Notes: a model not told the origin generated them from the sequence alone. 64,000 bases of DNA from Atherinomorus stipes (GCA_023101725.1 JALJCO010012682.1:1054001-1118000), one strand, 5' to 3'; counted from the stretch's first letter, positions 44,166 to 57,335 are shown. Numbers and translations: made by a program.

Positions 44166-44438
44166 CGCAGTCTCTTCTTCTTGTTTTGAGATCAGGCAGC
44201 CTTGGTGTTGTACTTGCGCATTACTGCCATCTAGCGGATAATTTTATGTTTCAGAAAACTATAATCTAATTAAATAAAGTCTACTCAAGTAGTTCACATT
44301 TGCTATAAACTTAAAATGTTCACATTATAATTATGTAAAACGAGTAAATAAACTTTACATTCTTGCATATTTCAGTTACTTTTAAATGAAAATAATGATT
44401 AATACTTAATACGAGCAAGAATCATTTCTGTGAGTGTA

Positions 44439-46397
44439 CAGTGTACACCGGCAGGTATTTGTGTTTGCGTACTATACATTATTTTTCTGCAGCTGGTCAA
44501 ATGTTATCAAAGAGCTATGTTGATTTTGTATATTAGTGTCTTAATCTAGCATCTACGTTTAATTAATTTGTATTTTCAATCATTTTTTCAACTGTACATA
44601 TTATTTATTATTCCATTTCTCAAATAAACCTATCTAAACTTCACAGTTTTACATCACAGTAAGTTTAATGTTGGGGACCGTGGTTTGTGGTTTAATTATG
44701 CCATAGAATCACCCTTCAATTGCACTACTACAAATAAATCATTTAGCATTTATAACTGCTTTTAGTTGCAGTTTTTAAATTTAAGATTTTACTTTTAATG
44801 TGAGATAAAGTCTTGTCTTATCTTATCTTAAAGCATGTAATTGCAAAGCAATCATATGTGAAGTCTTGTGGAGGAAAAGTATAAAGTAAACAAGTGATAT
44901 ATAGATCTTTCCTTTTATGCAGTGCATTTACTTGAATAAACACCCATTGTATGTTTTCGCCACTAATTTTAATCTTTAATATTTATAAAACGTTTCAATG
45001 TATCTTTCCTTAACAACTGGAGTTCCATGTGGAGGGGCCACCCACCTAACATAAGATATTTGTGTCTCATCGATTGTCTACACCTGTTGTTCTACATCTT
45101 GCTCTAATGCTAAAGTTCTGGCAATGCCATCCTCAGTGCAGAATTTCTCTCTTCTTTTGGATTCCTTCTCTTTGGGAGCTTGCCTCACCTGGAACCAATC
45201 TATAACACAATCAAAGTGTCCTTACATGAAAGCTCAGTTCCTTCCTTTGATAGTCCATTTCATTCCACACTTATTCTGTTCTCCTCTCCCTGGTTGTGCT
45301 AACAGCCACGTCTGGAAAAAATTCTGCTTAAAATAGAGACTCAGTCACTAAGGATTATGCAAATTTCCTTGAAACAATTCACTGGTGCTCTGCTTTTTGC
45401 TTCTGCAGACAACAGAATGGTCCTTTGTCTAAAAATAAGCTGTGCATAAAACAGAAAACACCAAGATCCTCGTTTGCTGAGAAATTGAGAACGCTGTTGC
45501 AAAGACGTTCAGGAACTTGAGGTGACGACGCTGAACTTCGACTGCAAAACAAATTGTACTAACCATTAAAGTATAATTTACAATGATATCATTGTTATCT
45601 TGTGGTCAGGAAACTAATTGTTTAAATGCATAAAAGAGAATTTTTTTTCTCTATTAATCTGAAATGGGATGAATTTAAAAGTGGAAACAATACTGTAACA
45701 TTTATTTTTGGGGGCTTTCTCTGTTCCTTTGTTGCTATATCTCATCTATCCAAAGCTTTAATTGCAGCTTCTGGATAAGTTGATACTTACAGTTTGCATG
45801 CTGCCTACTCATCAGTCATCCCTCCCAGCTTCAGAGTGTGTCCAGGATTGCAGTGATTAAACTCTAATAGCAGCCTTTTGAGATGTCCAAGGGGATTTAC
45901 TCCTGAGTCAACATGCCAGACCCCATTTCCTCCTCACTCACAGCTGCTTCTCAACACCCTAGTAGCTCCAGCAATGGTAGATCTCCACATGGAACTTGTA
46001 TAGACTGAGGAAACCCTGGAAGTGACCCTGCATAATGCCTTAGATACACATGGGGAACTGTGCCAATAAATGCCTTGTTTCAAACAAATATAAAAAAAAT
46101 TAAGTTAGTTGTAATTCAATCAATAAAAACAAAATACACATGATCACAAGGCTTTTGTTTGATTCTTTAAACAGTAAAGGACAAAAACAACATATGTGAC
46201 CATCTCAATTTTTCATATTTTTTTTAATCATAGAAACTTAATTATTGATTAGAATATTAGATCAAATTTGAAATATCAGTTTACCTCTGAAAATTTAAAC
46301 TTTAACAGATTATCATGTATGACTACTCTGAATGTTGACTCCCGGCTCATATTTCTGTTTTTGTAAAATGCTAATACAGTAATACATATATATACAG

Positions 46398-46436
<39 letters not shown>

Positions 46437-47746
46437 ACATTTTTAAAAATTTAAAAGTTAAAATCACTTTTCCTTACGTCTTTAAGACCACTTTTTTGTT
46501 TAGATTTTCTACAGTTCCTAAAGTTAAAAATGCCTGAAGCAAATGTTTGAGCAACCCTCTTGGACAGCACTTGCAGTAATAAAGTAATAACATTATTTTA
46601 TAAGTTTCAAAGCTTCTGAAATGTACTGAAAAAAGTATTTTTTTTGGCCTGTAAAAATCCCTTTGATGCAAAAACTGATACAAGAGTGTTTTATTGCCCT
46701 GCTTTTACTTAAAAAAGAGCATTACTTTATTCATATTAATTTGTTTGTATATTTCTAAAGTAATTTTAAATTGTAAGTATAACTGACAATTTCCAAGTAA
46801 TTTGTGTTAAGTGTTTTCTGTGATCAACTTGTAAAACGCAAGTAAACTTTAGCTACATAGTCTTTTCCGAGGGGGTGGGGCTATTCTCAAAATTCAACAT
46901 ACAGTATCTGGACTACAAAGAGATGCATATTCAATAGGAATTTAACCTTTTGTGAATTCTATGCTTTAAATTTGAGTTATTTACTGTGATATGGTTTACA
47001 TTTAAACAATGTTGGAAAATTCTGTTGTGCTTGAATCGTAAAAGGGCTACCGTGAGTGAAAAGGACAGTACAGATAAGTACCTTTGCCATTATCTTTGGA
47101 TACTTCTACATTCTTGTCTAAAATACAGGGCTTATTGATGCTTAACTTTTAAACATCAATGAGAGGCTTAAAAGTTGTAGAGTTTGTTATAATAATGACT
47201 AGTCAGTCCCAGTGTGGTTATTGAAGAATACTTGTAAATACTATTTATTTCAATGTGAGCTTTTCATCCTAAAGCAAACTGAATAAATAGAATTTATTAG
47301 TCACGACATAGTAAAACTCAATGGCAAATTTGATGAATATGATGAGTAAAGGTTACTTGAGGTATTCTAATAGGAATAACTCATATGTGCAAGTAAAGTT
47401 TACTTGAAAATAACCCTTGCAAAATTTACTCAACATTTCAGCGTGGAAAAACCTACCAAGGGTTTCTCCAAGTAAATAATACTCCCACCCCTCCCCCCCG
47501 CCTTATCTTCAACTCTTCTAAGATGGTGTTGTATTTGAGATATTTAACTGAGTTTATTATTTGCTCTACAAGTCAAACAACCCTTTTATTCCATAATGAA
47601 ATTAATGTTGACCCCAAAAGATATGTAAATTTTGCAAGAATACTTGCCCACAGACTGAGGCACCTACCTTATTGTACTTTTTGAACGAACCCTTGTTGCT
47701 AAAGCCATTCACATACAAAAATTATCCAAATTTTCTTTCACTCTTT
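44439..47746. other. intergenic, mostly unclassified
   Basis: AT-rich. It includes an (AT)n array at 46400-46432. In 46690-47480 there are several AAGTAAACTTTA and AAGTAAAGTTTACTTG motifs like those in the right end of the neighbouring 3.8-kb element, perhaps an old relative. No coding region recognised. Confidence 0.4.
46400..46432. repeat. (AT)n microsatellite
   Basis: Simple dinucleotide array. Confidence 0.95.
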
Positions 47747-48455
47747 GGGTCTGTCCCAACACACCCCCTAGCCCTACTTTTTAGCCCTATCCCTAAAGTT
47801 TGTGTGTTCCCATGAGGGTAGTGGTGTCCCAATTGTTCTTTGCATGTAGGGGTAGTGGACATAACGAGGGGTAGGGGGTAAGAATCTAGCACTTCAGAGT
47901 GAGGGATTTTAGATGCTGACTTACCGAGGAGGGGTCAGAGAAAATTCCAGAGAAAGCTTTACGTCATCATTTACATACTGAATCAAACAACAATGGCAAC
48001 CCCTGGAGAGCGAAAGGACTTGGAGAAGAAAACTAACAAATGTACAGATTACACATTAGTTTGTAACATTAACCAGGCTAACCACGCTAGCTAGGCTAAA
48101 ATACTGATGAGAAGCTTGCAAAGTCTTTTCGGCAGTTTACAAGAGACAACAGTCATCAGTGGCGACTTCTTCTCCATGTGGTTGTTTTGTTTATTAATCC
48201 ACTGAAGCATGAGGAAACAAAAAAGAAACAATCGCAACTGTTAACCTCATGTTGCTGCTGGGTGCGCTGTGAGACGTAGGCCTATGTGCAAACGTCACTA
48301 CGCAGTTGCTTACGTGCCTGAATATAAATGCAGCAAGGGGTGTCCCAATTCCTGGGGAAGATTACAGAGCCCTACCCCTTGTGGTTTCAATTTAGAGTGT
48401 AGTGGTAGTGGGTGAGGGCTAGTGGTTGTAAGGGAACTTTGGGACTGGGCCTTAC
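47747..48455. mobile_element. MITE with GTCCCAA-type inverted ends
   Basis: GGGTCTGTCCCAACACACCC on the left and (reversed) GGCCCAGTCCCAAAGTTCCC on the right, each followed by CTAGCCCT blocks, bound about 700 bp. The interior has an ATG at 47993 reading MATPGERKDLEKKTNKCTDY, which may be a remnant first exon. Target duplication not established; superfamily uncertain. Confidence 0.5.
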
Positions 48456-49667
48456 AGGATCAAGTCTATGAGCCAGTGGCTTCTTTTGTAAACAGTCTCT
48501 GAAGCTCATTAGCTGTAGCATCGTGAGGTTATTTGTACTAATTAAAGTTTTATTTCCATCACTCTCTTCATGTTCTTATTAATTTAATCAATATAAATTT
48601 CCAAAGACCATGTTTTGTTGATTTATTATTTGAGGGAAACAATTAAGGCATATAAGCCACGGGTAACTTGAATGGGCTGAATAATTAATTACTTAATTGA
48701 ATCTGCCTATGTTTGGCTTAACCTACCTTTGACCAAACACTGTGCCTCAAGGCTTTGCATATCATAAAAGAAAGCAATAAGTACTAACTAGAGAGACCGT
48801 CATCATGGGGGAATAAAACCTGACTTGCAGCACATGTCTGAACTCAATGGACCTCAGAGGGAAAATAGAAGTGAGTATATTTGATGCTGATTCTAAAATA
48901 AGTGGGTGTATGCCGTATTCCCGTTGCATTGCCCTAACAAGCTAAGTAAAGTCTGAGACATTGGCAAAAGATAGATTTCACAATTTATGATACAATTGGC
49001 TGCTTCTTGAAATTAAGGTACACTCACTAAAACAGGGCAAGTATTTCCATCACCATTACCATCAGTAGCATGTTTGCCCTCAATGCTCTGAGGGTTATAT
49101 CATACATAAAAGTAGAGTTATGTCAAGTAATTTTTACTACCTGCCAGGGAAGAAGTGTATAAGCTGTAACATGAGATAATGGCTTCACACTGTGCCCTGA
49201 AAGTTGAATTTGGTCACAGTTTCTGATAATGACTTCCTGGTGTAATTAGACTAGCTTATTATTTTGTTTGAAAAAACTGTGGGTGCTAGCTCCACACTGT
49301 GGAGCTGAGAATGAGTTGTCTTGCAGACAGGTATAATTGATCAGCTCCATAAATTTTTCTTATAAGTTTCTGCTCTGTTTCAAATCCTCCATGTGTAACA
49401 TTGCAGTCTGTCAATTTATGTTTCTGTAAAGAAAAAGTGAGCTGTGCACAGTCTTGCAGCCTTGAGTGCAATACCCTCATTGAAAATTAGTTTGTACTTG
49501 TAGGTGTTGTGTTCCCATTAAAACTTATCAGAGTTTGAGTCGACTTATACCTGCCACTAAAGCAGTTATTTGACACTTTGATGAAGCATTCCAAAGACAG
49601 TTAGCAAGTGCGAGTGTTTTTGAGGTCAGCAGAAAGCTTCAGTAACAGAAAGCTAAAACTTTTGCAT

Positions 49668-49711
<44 letters not shown>

Positions 49712-51600
49712 CTTTTCTTTTCTTTTCTTTTCCATTTAAAACTTAGGAGATAAAAAGAATTACTCCAATCTTTCATTTGGTTTTACACAGAATCCTATTA
49801 ATAAATTTTACAGCTTTTGCTATAAAATCTGTTCCTTTTCCACAGTTAATTATTTACAATGACAGAAATTTCCAGTGCGAGTTCCTGTGCTGCTTCAGCT
49901 TATGGACCATCAAAGTAAAATAAATAGATTTTGCACATTATGCTGTACTGATACAGGGATTAATCCCCGAGATGTTCCTCACCATGTTTTTGTTTGAATG
50001 GCCAGAAGAAAATGATGCTGTTTGATCTAGATTCATGATGGTGCTTTCCCAAGCTGAAGCTGTGGACTGAGATGTCTGTCATAGCGCTAACATTTCAGAC
50101 ATCTTGTTTTCAAACTTCCCACGAGCAGCAACACAGCAGCCGTTATCCACATCCAGTGGTCCGGACAATGTATGCCTCTCCTCCATGTGACTTTAATTGA
50201 GTGATTAGATGTAATTCAATAAGCAATCGAAGGGCAGTGCGCGTGAGTTTGAGGCGTAAAGCAAAAGAGCACTGCTGAGTGGGCCCTTTGTCCATGACCC
50301 TCCATCATTGCTGCTACCTTTCAGTCTGAATCACGCGGTCCGATCGGCCTCTGGCCAGCACCTCCGTATGGACCCCTTCACTCTAATTTTCTTGGCCACT
50401 AATTTCAGGAACCACGCAGTTTGCAGGTTTAGAGCTTGGGCTTGCCATGTCTTGTGTTTGCCATGTGAGTCACTATCTTTAGACAGAGATCAACTACACA
50501 AAAACATCCCAATTATTATTGTCCGTTAGCAGAAGTCCCTCAAATCCCTTGACATCAAGTTTCAGGAAAATCTACTACCAGCTAAAAAAAAAAAAAATCA
50601 CAGCACAAAGTGTTTCATAAATGAAAGAAGAAAGCTTTAAATTAAGGAAAAGTTTTATATATACATGATTGTGAAATCATTTTGAATTGTGACACAATTT
50701 ATTTCAACATGAAATACTACCCAAGCATCTGGATTCATTATCCCTACATTTGCACAGCTGTTTACTGTCAGTCTGCACCAGCTCATGCAAATTTGGCTGG
50801 AAATGGCTGGCATAATAATAAAGAAAACGAAAATGCTGCATTCCAAAGCCTTACTATGAAGCAATGAAACAGCTCCATAAATTACCTCAAGTCTGCTAAT
50901 TCTCAGAGTAAATCAAAGTCTCCAGAAGAGCTGAAGTCTGTAAATATGGCTCATTAAAAAACTAAGAAGACAAGACCCCTCAATTGGATTTAAAAAGACA
51001 GAAAGAAAGAAAATCCAGGCCGATTATAAAATTGAAAAGAAAAGGCTCATTTTGAATCACGGATTGTAGAAACGTCAGAAAATTGTCGCCACCTTTGAGG
51101 AACAGAATTGTGGAAGTGACTTTGGCAAAAGTTTGTATAGACAAGTGTACTATCCAGAATGTGTCTATAGTGTTTGATCACACCACATGCCAGCTGTCAT
51201 ACCATTAAAGATAGACAGCACCCTCTTGTCCTGTGCCAAGGAAGCCCATAGATTTACTGTAATAACCTGCAGGGAGAGCAGAGGCCTTTTGTAGAGCTTT
51301 GTCTTAAAGCTTTGTTGCTAATTGTTACCAACTTCTGGAGACAATGAAAACTACTGCAGCCTACTCAGATTACATCTGAAGCCACAAATCACTGTTAAGT
51401 CTGTTGCAGTGGTTTTGTATGATGATAAACAGAACTGCAGACTCAGACACTAATATGATATCTTTCACTGAATAATGCTGTAAATTAATTAGGCATTTTA
51501 ATAAGGAAATTTATCTTTATGAATAAGACAAAGATGACTGATAAGCCAACTGGGATGTCCGTGCACATAGATATCCTCTGTCAAATGTACATTTAAAGTG
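48456..51600. other. intergenic, nothing recognised except a T-rich tract
   Basis: AT-rich. A T run followed by (CTTTT)4 is at 49669-49731. Short open frames have no domain or splice support. Confidence 0.5.
49669..49731. repeat. T43 run and (CTTTT)n
   Basis: Homopolymer of about 43 T grading into four CTTTT units. Confidence 0.95.
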
Positions 51601-51603
51601 TGT

Positions 51604-53071
51604 ACATTTGTGTTTTCTTTTTAGCAGCTACAGATCCATTTCAAAAGTTCCTTTTATTGCTAAGATTTTAGAGAAGTTTGTGGCCAAACAGCTTAAAGCA
51701 GTCCCTGAAGAACACAGCATTCTTGGTAAGGTTCAGTCTGATTTCCGCAGGGCTCATTCAATTGAAACAGCCCTTTTTGGAGCGTCTAATGACATCTTGA
51801 TGTAGAGTGATGCTGTAGAGTGCTCTGTGTCATTGTTGTTAGATCTGACCTCAGCATTTGATACTGTTGATCATCACATCATGCATGTTGAAGTACTGGG
51901 TTGGTTTATAAAAATTGTCTTTAAAATGGCTTCCCGCTTATTTATCTGGATCATTTTCTGCAACTGCTGCTAATTTCAGATCCTTGCCTAAGGTGTGCCA
52001 CAGGGGTCTGTTTTGGGGCTTGTATTATTAGCCTGTACCTTATATGTCTTCAGTTGCTTAGAATTTGTCAAGAGTTGGACTGCTGAAAATTTTTCTGCAA
52101 CTTAATGATCAAAAATCCTGAAATCCTTGTCTTTGCCTCTGATAGTTTTCTACCAAAGATCTCTTGGCTCACTCTCCTCCAATGTAAAACCCTCAATCAG
52201 GAACCTGTTGGTAACCCTTGACTCAGCACTGACTTTTGACACCAATTTTAAATCACTATTTAGCTCTTGAATTTTATTTAAAAATATTGCCAAACTAAGC
52301 CTCATTATGACACAATCTGAGCTGGAAAAAAACCAAAACATTCATGCTTTTTTATATATTTATGCCTGGATCACTGGCGACATTCTCTTTTATTGTCACT
52401 TGCCCCAGAAAAAAATCTCTGAGATGTCTTGAAGGTATAGAATGGTGTAGATTGGTGCTGCAAAGCTCCTGACTAGATCTTCAAAATACTTACGTCATCC
52501 CATTGTTAGCTCAGCTGCATTTGCTCCCAATCCACTTCACAGTACATTACAAAACTCTGGTTTGAATATAGAACTCTGCATGATCAAGCTTCATATCATA
52601 TCATATCATATCATATCATATCATATCATATCATATCATATCATATCATATCATATCATATCATATCATATCATATCATATCATATCATATCATATCATA
52701 GCATATCATATCATATCATATCATATCATATCATATCATAGAACTTCTGCAGCCATATGTTCCAAACAGATCCATCAGATCATGAGCAGTGTCTTCTAGC
52801 TGTGCAGCATACCAAGTCAAAAACCAAAGGTGACAGAGCTTTGACAGCAGTGACTCCTACTCTCTGGAGCTCCCTTCCTCTAGACCTGAGATCCATGGAC
52901 TACCTTTTTTTTTTTTTTTTTAATAAAAGCAGCTAAAAACCTATGTTTTTTAAAATAGCTTTTGTTTAAACTTTTGTTGTTATGCTTTTTTCTGTGTTTG
53001 TTTTATTTTCTTGTGAAGGACTTTTTGACTTTTTATCTTGATGGGTGCAAAGTAAATAAAGATTTACTTAT
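51604..53071 (+). mobile_element. degenerate LINE (L2-like) with reverse-transcriptase remnants
   Basis: Plus strand reads SYRSISKVPFIAKILEKFVA and EEHSILGKVQSDFRRAHSIE (start of the reverse transcriptase), then LLDLTSAFDTVDHH (motif A, near 51840), GVPQGSVLGLVLL (near 51993), and the C-terminal signature KGDRAFDSSDSYSLELPS-like region (52820-52890) ahead of AAATAAAG near 53055. The YADD box is missing. A 150-bp pentanucleotide array is inserted at 52591-52740. Several stops: a dead copy. Confidence 0.78.
52591..52740. repeat. (TCATA)30 pentanucleotide array
   Basis: Thirty tandem units with a single substitution (52701). It sits inside the LINE's 3' part, so it arose or expanded after insertion. 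Confidence 0.97.
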
Positions 53072-55109
53072 CACTTTTATGTGTAATTGTGAATGTAAAT
53101 TCATTGAATAAAACCATGTCAGTCCCACATCTTCATTGACATACTTTGGAAAGAATTCACGAATAATTTAGCTCTAAAAAAATAATTTAACTGGAAAGTG
53201 AACAACAACAGCAACAACAACAACAAAACATACACAAAGACTGTTTTTGTTAATGCGTGTTTTTGAATTCAACACCTGCCCAGTCCTGATTAAGTTACTC
53301 TATTCTTACGGCTCTATAAGCTCTCTTTGAATTTCCTTACAGACCTTTAAACCATGAGCACATAATCAAAGCAGCACAACGGACAAAGATAAGGCATTGT
53401 TTAAGGTGACAGTAAGCGGATGCATCATTACAGAGATGGTGACATGGGCCAGGCTGTGAACTAATATTGTCCTGTGGTGGTTCTGCAGGGGTGAGAGGGA
53501 CTCCAAGTCTCTGCAGCTGTTTGAAAGAGGACAAGGCAGCTGTTCAACAAGTGTCCTCCGAAATTAAGAGGGGAGCATGACTCTGATTAGATGCCATGTG
53601 AAAGGGCCTCTTTCTCGTCTCAATAAGAACATTCCTGACAATTAGAAGTATGAGTACAGCTCTGTTTGTCTCTCGGTGGCGACCTTGTCTGCTGGGTCAG
53701 AGACTACCTGGGAGTCTGTGATGCACAACAACCATGTGATGCATCTGGATGCAGCTCTGCTGTGCTAACATTAACAAATAGCAGGTGGGGAGCCTCTTAC
53801 ATAGCTTAATCAGGTTACTAATCATAAAAGGTGAAAGAGTACAACAATCACAATGAATACTCTTGTGTTGAGCATCTCTAAGTGAAAGAAACATTCTGGA
53901 TTGTTATCTTCTGCTTCCTCATGACAAAAATGTTTAGTGGGCCAATGTAGCTTCTAATATGATTGGAGTTGGGGGGCTTTATGCCCAGCTGGAGAGTCAA
54001 CCAAGAACATAAGCAGGAACATCTTTTGTGGTACAACCACAAAACCAAATCCGGATATTGCCTCCTGGGATGCTAGGCACTCTGAAACGCCAAACACTGG
54101 CACTACATATCAAAGACTCAGAGAAAATATGAGCAATGAAATGTCAACCACAAGGTTTGCAAGCACAACTGGAGGCCAGTGGCAATTTAAAGTCTTGGAA
54201 ACAAAGGAAAATCAGCATCATCCTACCAGCCAAACAAGACCTCCTGTTGAGGCTTACAATATGACCTTTTAGGCAATGCTTGTGAATCTGTCTATTACTC
54301 TGGCCTAGTTAGAAATAGCTTAACTATCTTAACTACAGATGGTATTAGCATGTACATATATGGATGAATTGTAGTAATCAATGTTGGAACCTTAAATTTC
54401 CCTGTGGTGCACCTCCAAACCATCACAGTTCTTTTTTTTTTTACTTCTGACTTTTGATTGTGAAGACAGTCTTTAATGTTGCTCACTGATAATCTAATTA
54501 TACTTATTGGTTATTACTACAGTAAATTGAATTTAAATATTGATTCTTGAGGTATTTTTGGACCCACTGAGGCTTCCAACTCAAACAATAAATGTTGTTT
54601 CTGAAGTACTTTTATCCACACAAACATACACAATTTATACAATTTGTATTATGTTTAAATAGTATTTTATGTTTTTTGGAACATTTAAAAGAATTTTTTG
54701 TCCGTAGCCCCCGGGGCCTGTGCTTCATGGCCATGGTGGCTCTGGCTAGGGCCTTCCTTCATCTGTCGTTTTGTGCTCCATGCTACTGGTTGTCTGTGTC
54801 TTGGGGGCCCTTTTTGTCTGCATTTGTTCCTTGGTGGGGACACATTTTATTTGCATAATCCACTTATCAACTTATGAACACAGTTTATTTCTCACACTCA
54901 CTAACCCACATGCATACAGGTGCAGAATTGTTGAGTAGGTTTAATCACTAATAGTTTCAAGCTATGCTTTTGCATGTTACTGTTATTGGTCATGCCATTC
55001 TCAGCTGGTCTTCCTAATCCGAGTAAACGCTGCAAATAGACGGAGGAGGATGATGGTTGAATTCCCGTAGAAGAGATGAAGGAAATCCTTGGCCTAATCT
55101 CAGGCAACG
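53072..55109. other. intergenic, one possible repeat
   Basis: No gene recognised. The GC-rich block at about 54705-54850 (CCCCCGGGGCCTGTGCTTC, then GGCTCTGGCTAGGG and CTTGGGGGCCC) resembles a widely dispersed teleost repeat. Confidence 0.45.
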
Positions 55110-55117
55110 CAAACAAG

Positions 55118-56503
55118 CATAGGCGGCGCTAGAGAGGGGGGCCAGGGGGGCACTGGACCCCCTGATATTGGTTTGCCCCCCCCCAGGTGCCCCCCCAGAT
55201 GACTGACATGTCACAGCACCCGGTCATTCTTGTACAGTAGTTTGCACTATGTAGTAGGTGGCGATGTACTCATTTTAATAGGGATGCACAATAACCATTT
55301 TTTAAAAGTGATACTGATAACTGATAAATTTCAGCTCCTAAAGGCCGATACTGATAAAATTCCAACTTTATGGGGTAGTTTGTGTCTAAAATAAGATGGG
55401 GAAAGTGGTTTGGAAGCAGTTTAGGGCCTCCCGTGTGAAGCAGCAACTTTCTTTCCCCAATCGCAATATCTCAGCGAGAAAAGCTTAAAAGTGGGATTTT
55501 CAACTTCTGCATGTCCAATCTTAAAAAAAAATCCAACTTTATGGGACACAAGTTATTGGGATAAGTCGTCATGATATCGGACTTATCGGAATGACATCAT
55601 AATTCCCTGTTATCAGCCATTCATGTGAGATGGGAAAGATGATCTTTTCCACTTGTGAAGTGGAGTACCAGTGTGTTGTGTTCAAATGCTTTTGTGTTCA
55701 TAGTAAAGTGAAAAATTGGAGGCTATCCTCAAATGACTGCTAGCTAACATCTGCTCTAAAAAAACAAACCATCACAGTATGATGTGGCTAACCGATTGAT
55801 TGTTACAGGGACGTAACCTTAAAACTACTGAGTTTCATCAGCTTCAGTTATCTGGGAGTTTGTTCCACATGTGAGGAGCTTAAAAACTGAAAGCTGCCTC
55901 TCCAGGTTTAGTTCTGACTTTGGGATCAAAAACTTGGTCCTAAACCTTCAGCGCTGGTAAACTAACAGTTGGATTCTGAAGTCAATTCTTTGTCAATGAA
56001 TTGTCAATGGATTCTTATATTTACCCACAGTAGAAAAAAACAGTTTACAGATCTGAGGACTGGATCAGCAGCATTCTGAAATAACTGCAGCTGTCTGATG
56101 GACTTTATAGGTAGACCTGTATGGACAGCATTACAGTACTTGTAGACTACTAAAGATGAATGCATGGACCAATTTTTCTTAGTCCTGCTGAGACATCAGT
56201 CCTTAAATGTAATGGTGAAACTCAGGTCTGAGTCCAGGACTAGTCCCAGATTTCTGTCTTGTTAGTTTTTAATTGGTAAACCAATGGTTGCAGCATTTTC
56301 TTCATATAGCAGCACTTTTAAAGGATAAAAACACCGAGAATCAAACATGCAATTAATCGCCAATGAAAATTTTAATCCGTGCTCATCACAAATATGAGTG
56401 AGAGTACTGTTACTGTGTTAGTTGTCATTCTTATAGTGGACCCTCCAGAGATAGCCTTGGTCCCCCCTGGCCCCCCAACAATAAAAGTCTGGATCCGCCA
56501 CTA
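55118..56503. mobile_element. hAT-like element, nested, with 8-bp duplication
   Basis: Left GGCGGCGCTAGA...GGGGGGCCAGGGGGG and right (reversed) GGCGGATCCAGA...GGGGGGCCAGGGGGG are inverted ends. CAAACAAG flanks both sides (55110-55117, 56504-56511). The interior contains another hAT end (55279) and unclassified repeat sequence. Confidence 0.75.
55279..55630. mobile_element. TAGGGATGCACAATA hAT fragment nested in the 55118 element
   Basis: TAGGGATGCACAATAACC followed by GATACTGATAACTGATAAAT subrepeats is the same family as 11646-12180. A matching right end was not found. Confidence 0.6.
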
Positions 56504-56511
56504 CAAACAAG

Positions 56512-57243
56512 GCAACAACTTCATCATGCAAATGCTGACACATTGTGCAATGCGAGTATTCAGTGGGCAGAATATTCTCCCCCTCTTGGCAAAACAAATC
56601 TGTTTAGCACAACACAGCAGCCACACTATAATTCTGCTTATTATGATACTGGACAGGACAAGTAGAAAAAAAAAAAAAAAGGAAGGAATGGCCCCTCGTT
56701 GGATTTTAAGGAATTGTACTAATTGATGGACCTGTCACATTGTCTCATGGCATGCCAAACTCAGGAGATAGGTTACAAAATCGGGAGGCGCCTACCCAAC
56801 TAAAATGACAATGAAGTGCCTGGCATGCTAGGTATGGTCACTTTGATCTTGGCATGTACCACCATTTGTAGAGGTCAAGTATGGTATGCATAAACCTACA
56901 GCCATAGCCCCCTTTCAAAACCAATAGCTCATTAAAGAAATCAGAGAGTACAACATAGCTGCATTATGCCACAATACTTTTTTCTTAAAAGTTGTAATTT
57001 ATCCAGTTCTTCAGTTTCTGACCAAATGGAAAAGTGCTTAATCAGTCATGTTTTTTCTGTGTAAACACTGCTAACAGAGTGCATGTATGATTACTTTTCA
57101 GTTTCATCTCAGCTAAGCTGGACACATCGCCAATAATTTGTCCAATATAAACGTTCTAACTTGGACGTATAAACCTTATTCATCCTTAACTTTTGTCTGT
57201 TAACAGTAATGTGCAGCACAGAGCTGCTAGCTTGGCTGTAGAC
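56512..57243. other. intergenic, nothing recognised
   Basis: AT-rich sequence with an A15 run near 56668. No gene or repeat boundary was found. Confidence 0.5.
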
Positions 57244-57251
57244 TTTTAGAC

Positions 57252-57327
57252 CAGTGGTTCTCAAACTTTTTTTGCAGGGCCCCCTTTTCATTGGAAATTA
57301 GAATGTCCCCCAGTTTGAGAACCACTG
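57252..57327. mobile_element. 76-bp hAT MITE
   Basis: CAGTGGTTCTCAAACTTTTT and (reversed) CAGTGGTTCTCAAACTGGGG, with the perfect 8-bp duplication TTTTAGAC (57244-57251, 57328-57335). One of the smallest intact hAT copies one would expect to see. Confidence 0.9.
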
Positions 57328-57335
57328 TTTTAGAC

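Larger units (their letters stand above)
40663..44436 (-). mobile_element. unclassified 3.8-kb element with 13-bp inverted ends and spliced genes
   Basis: CACTCACAGAAAT at 40663 is exactly inverted at 44424-44436, with TA on both sides (40661-40662, 44437-44438). The left end opens into a roughly 440-bp imperfect palindrome. The minus strand carries a promoter-side exon, short coding exons and a poly(A) signal. TA flanks would fit Tc1/mariner and CACT ends would fit CACTA-type, but no transposase of either was recognised. It may be a deletion derivative. Boundaries are moderately sure; class and function unknown. Confidence 0.55.
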
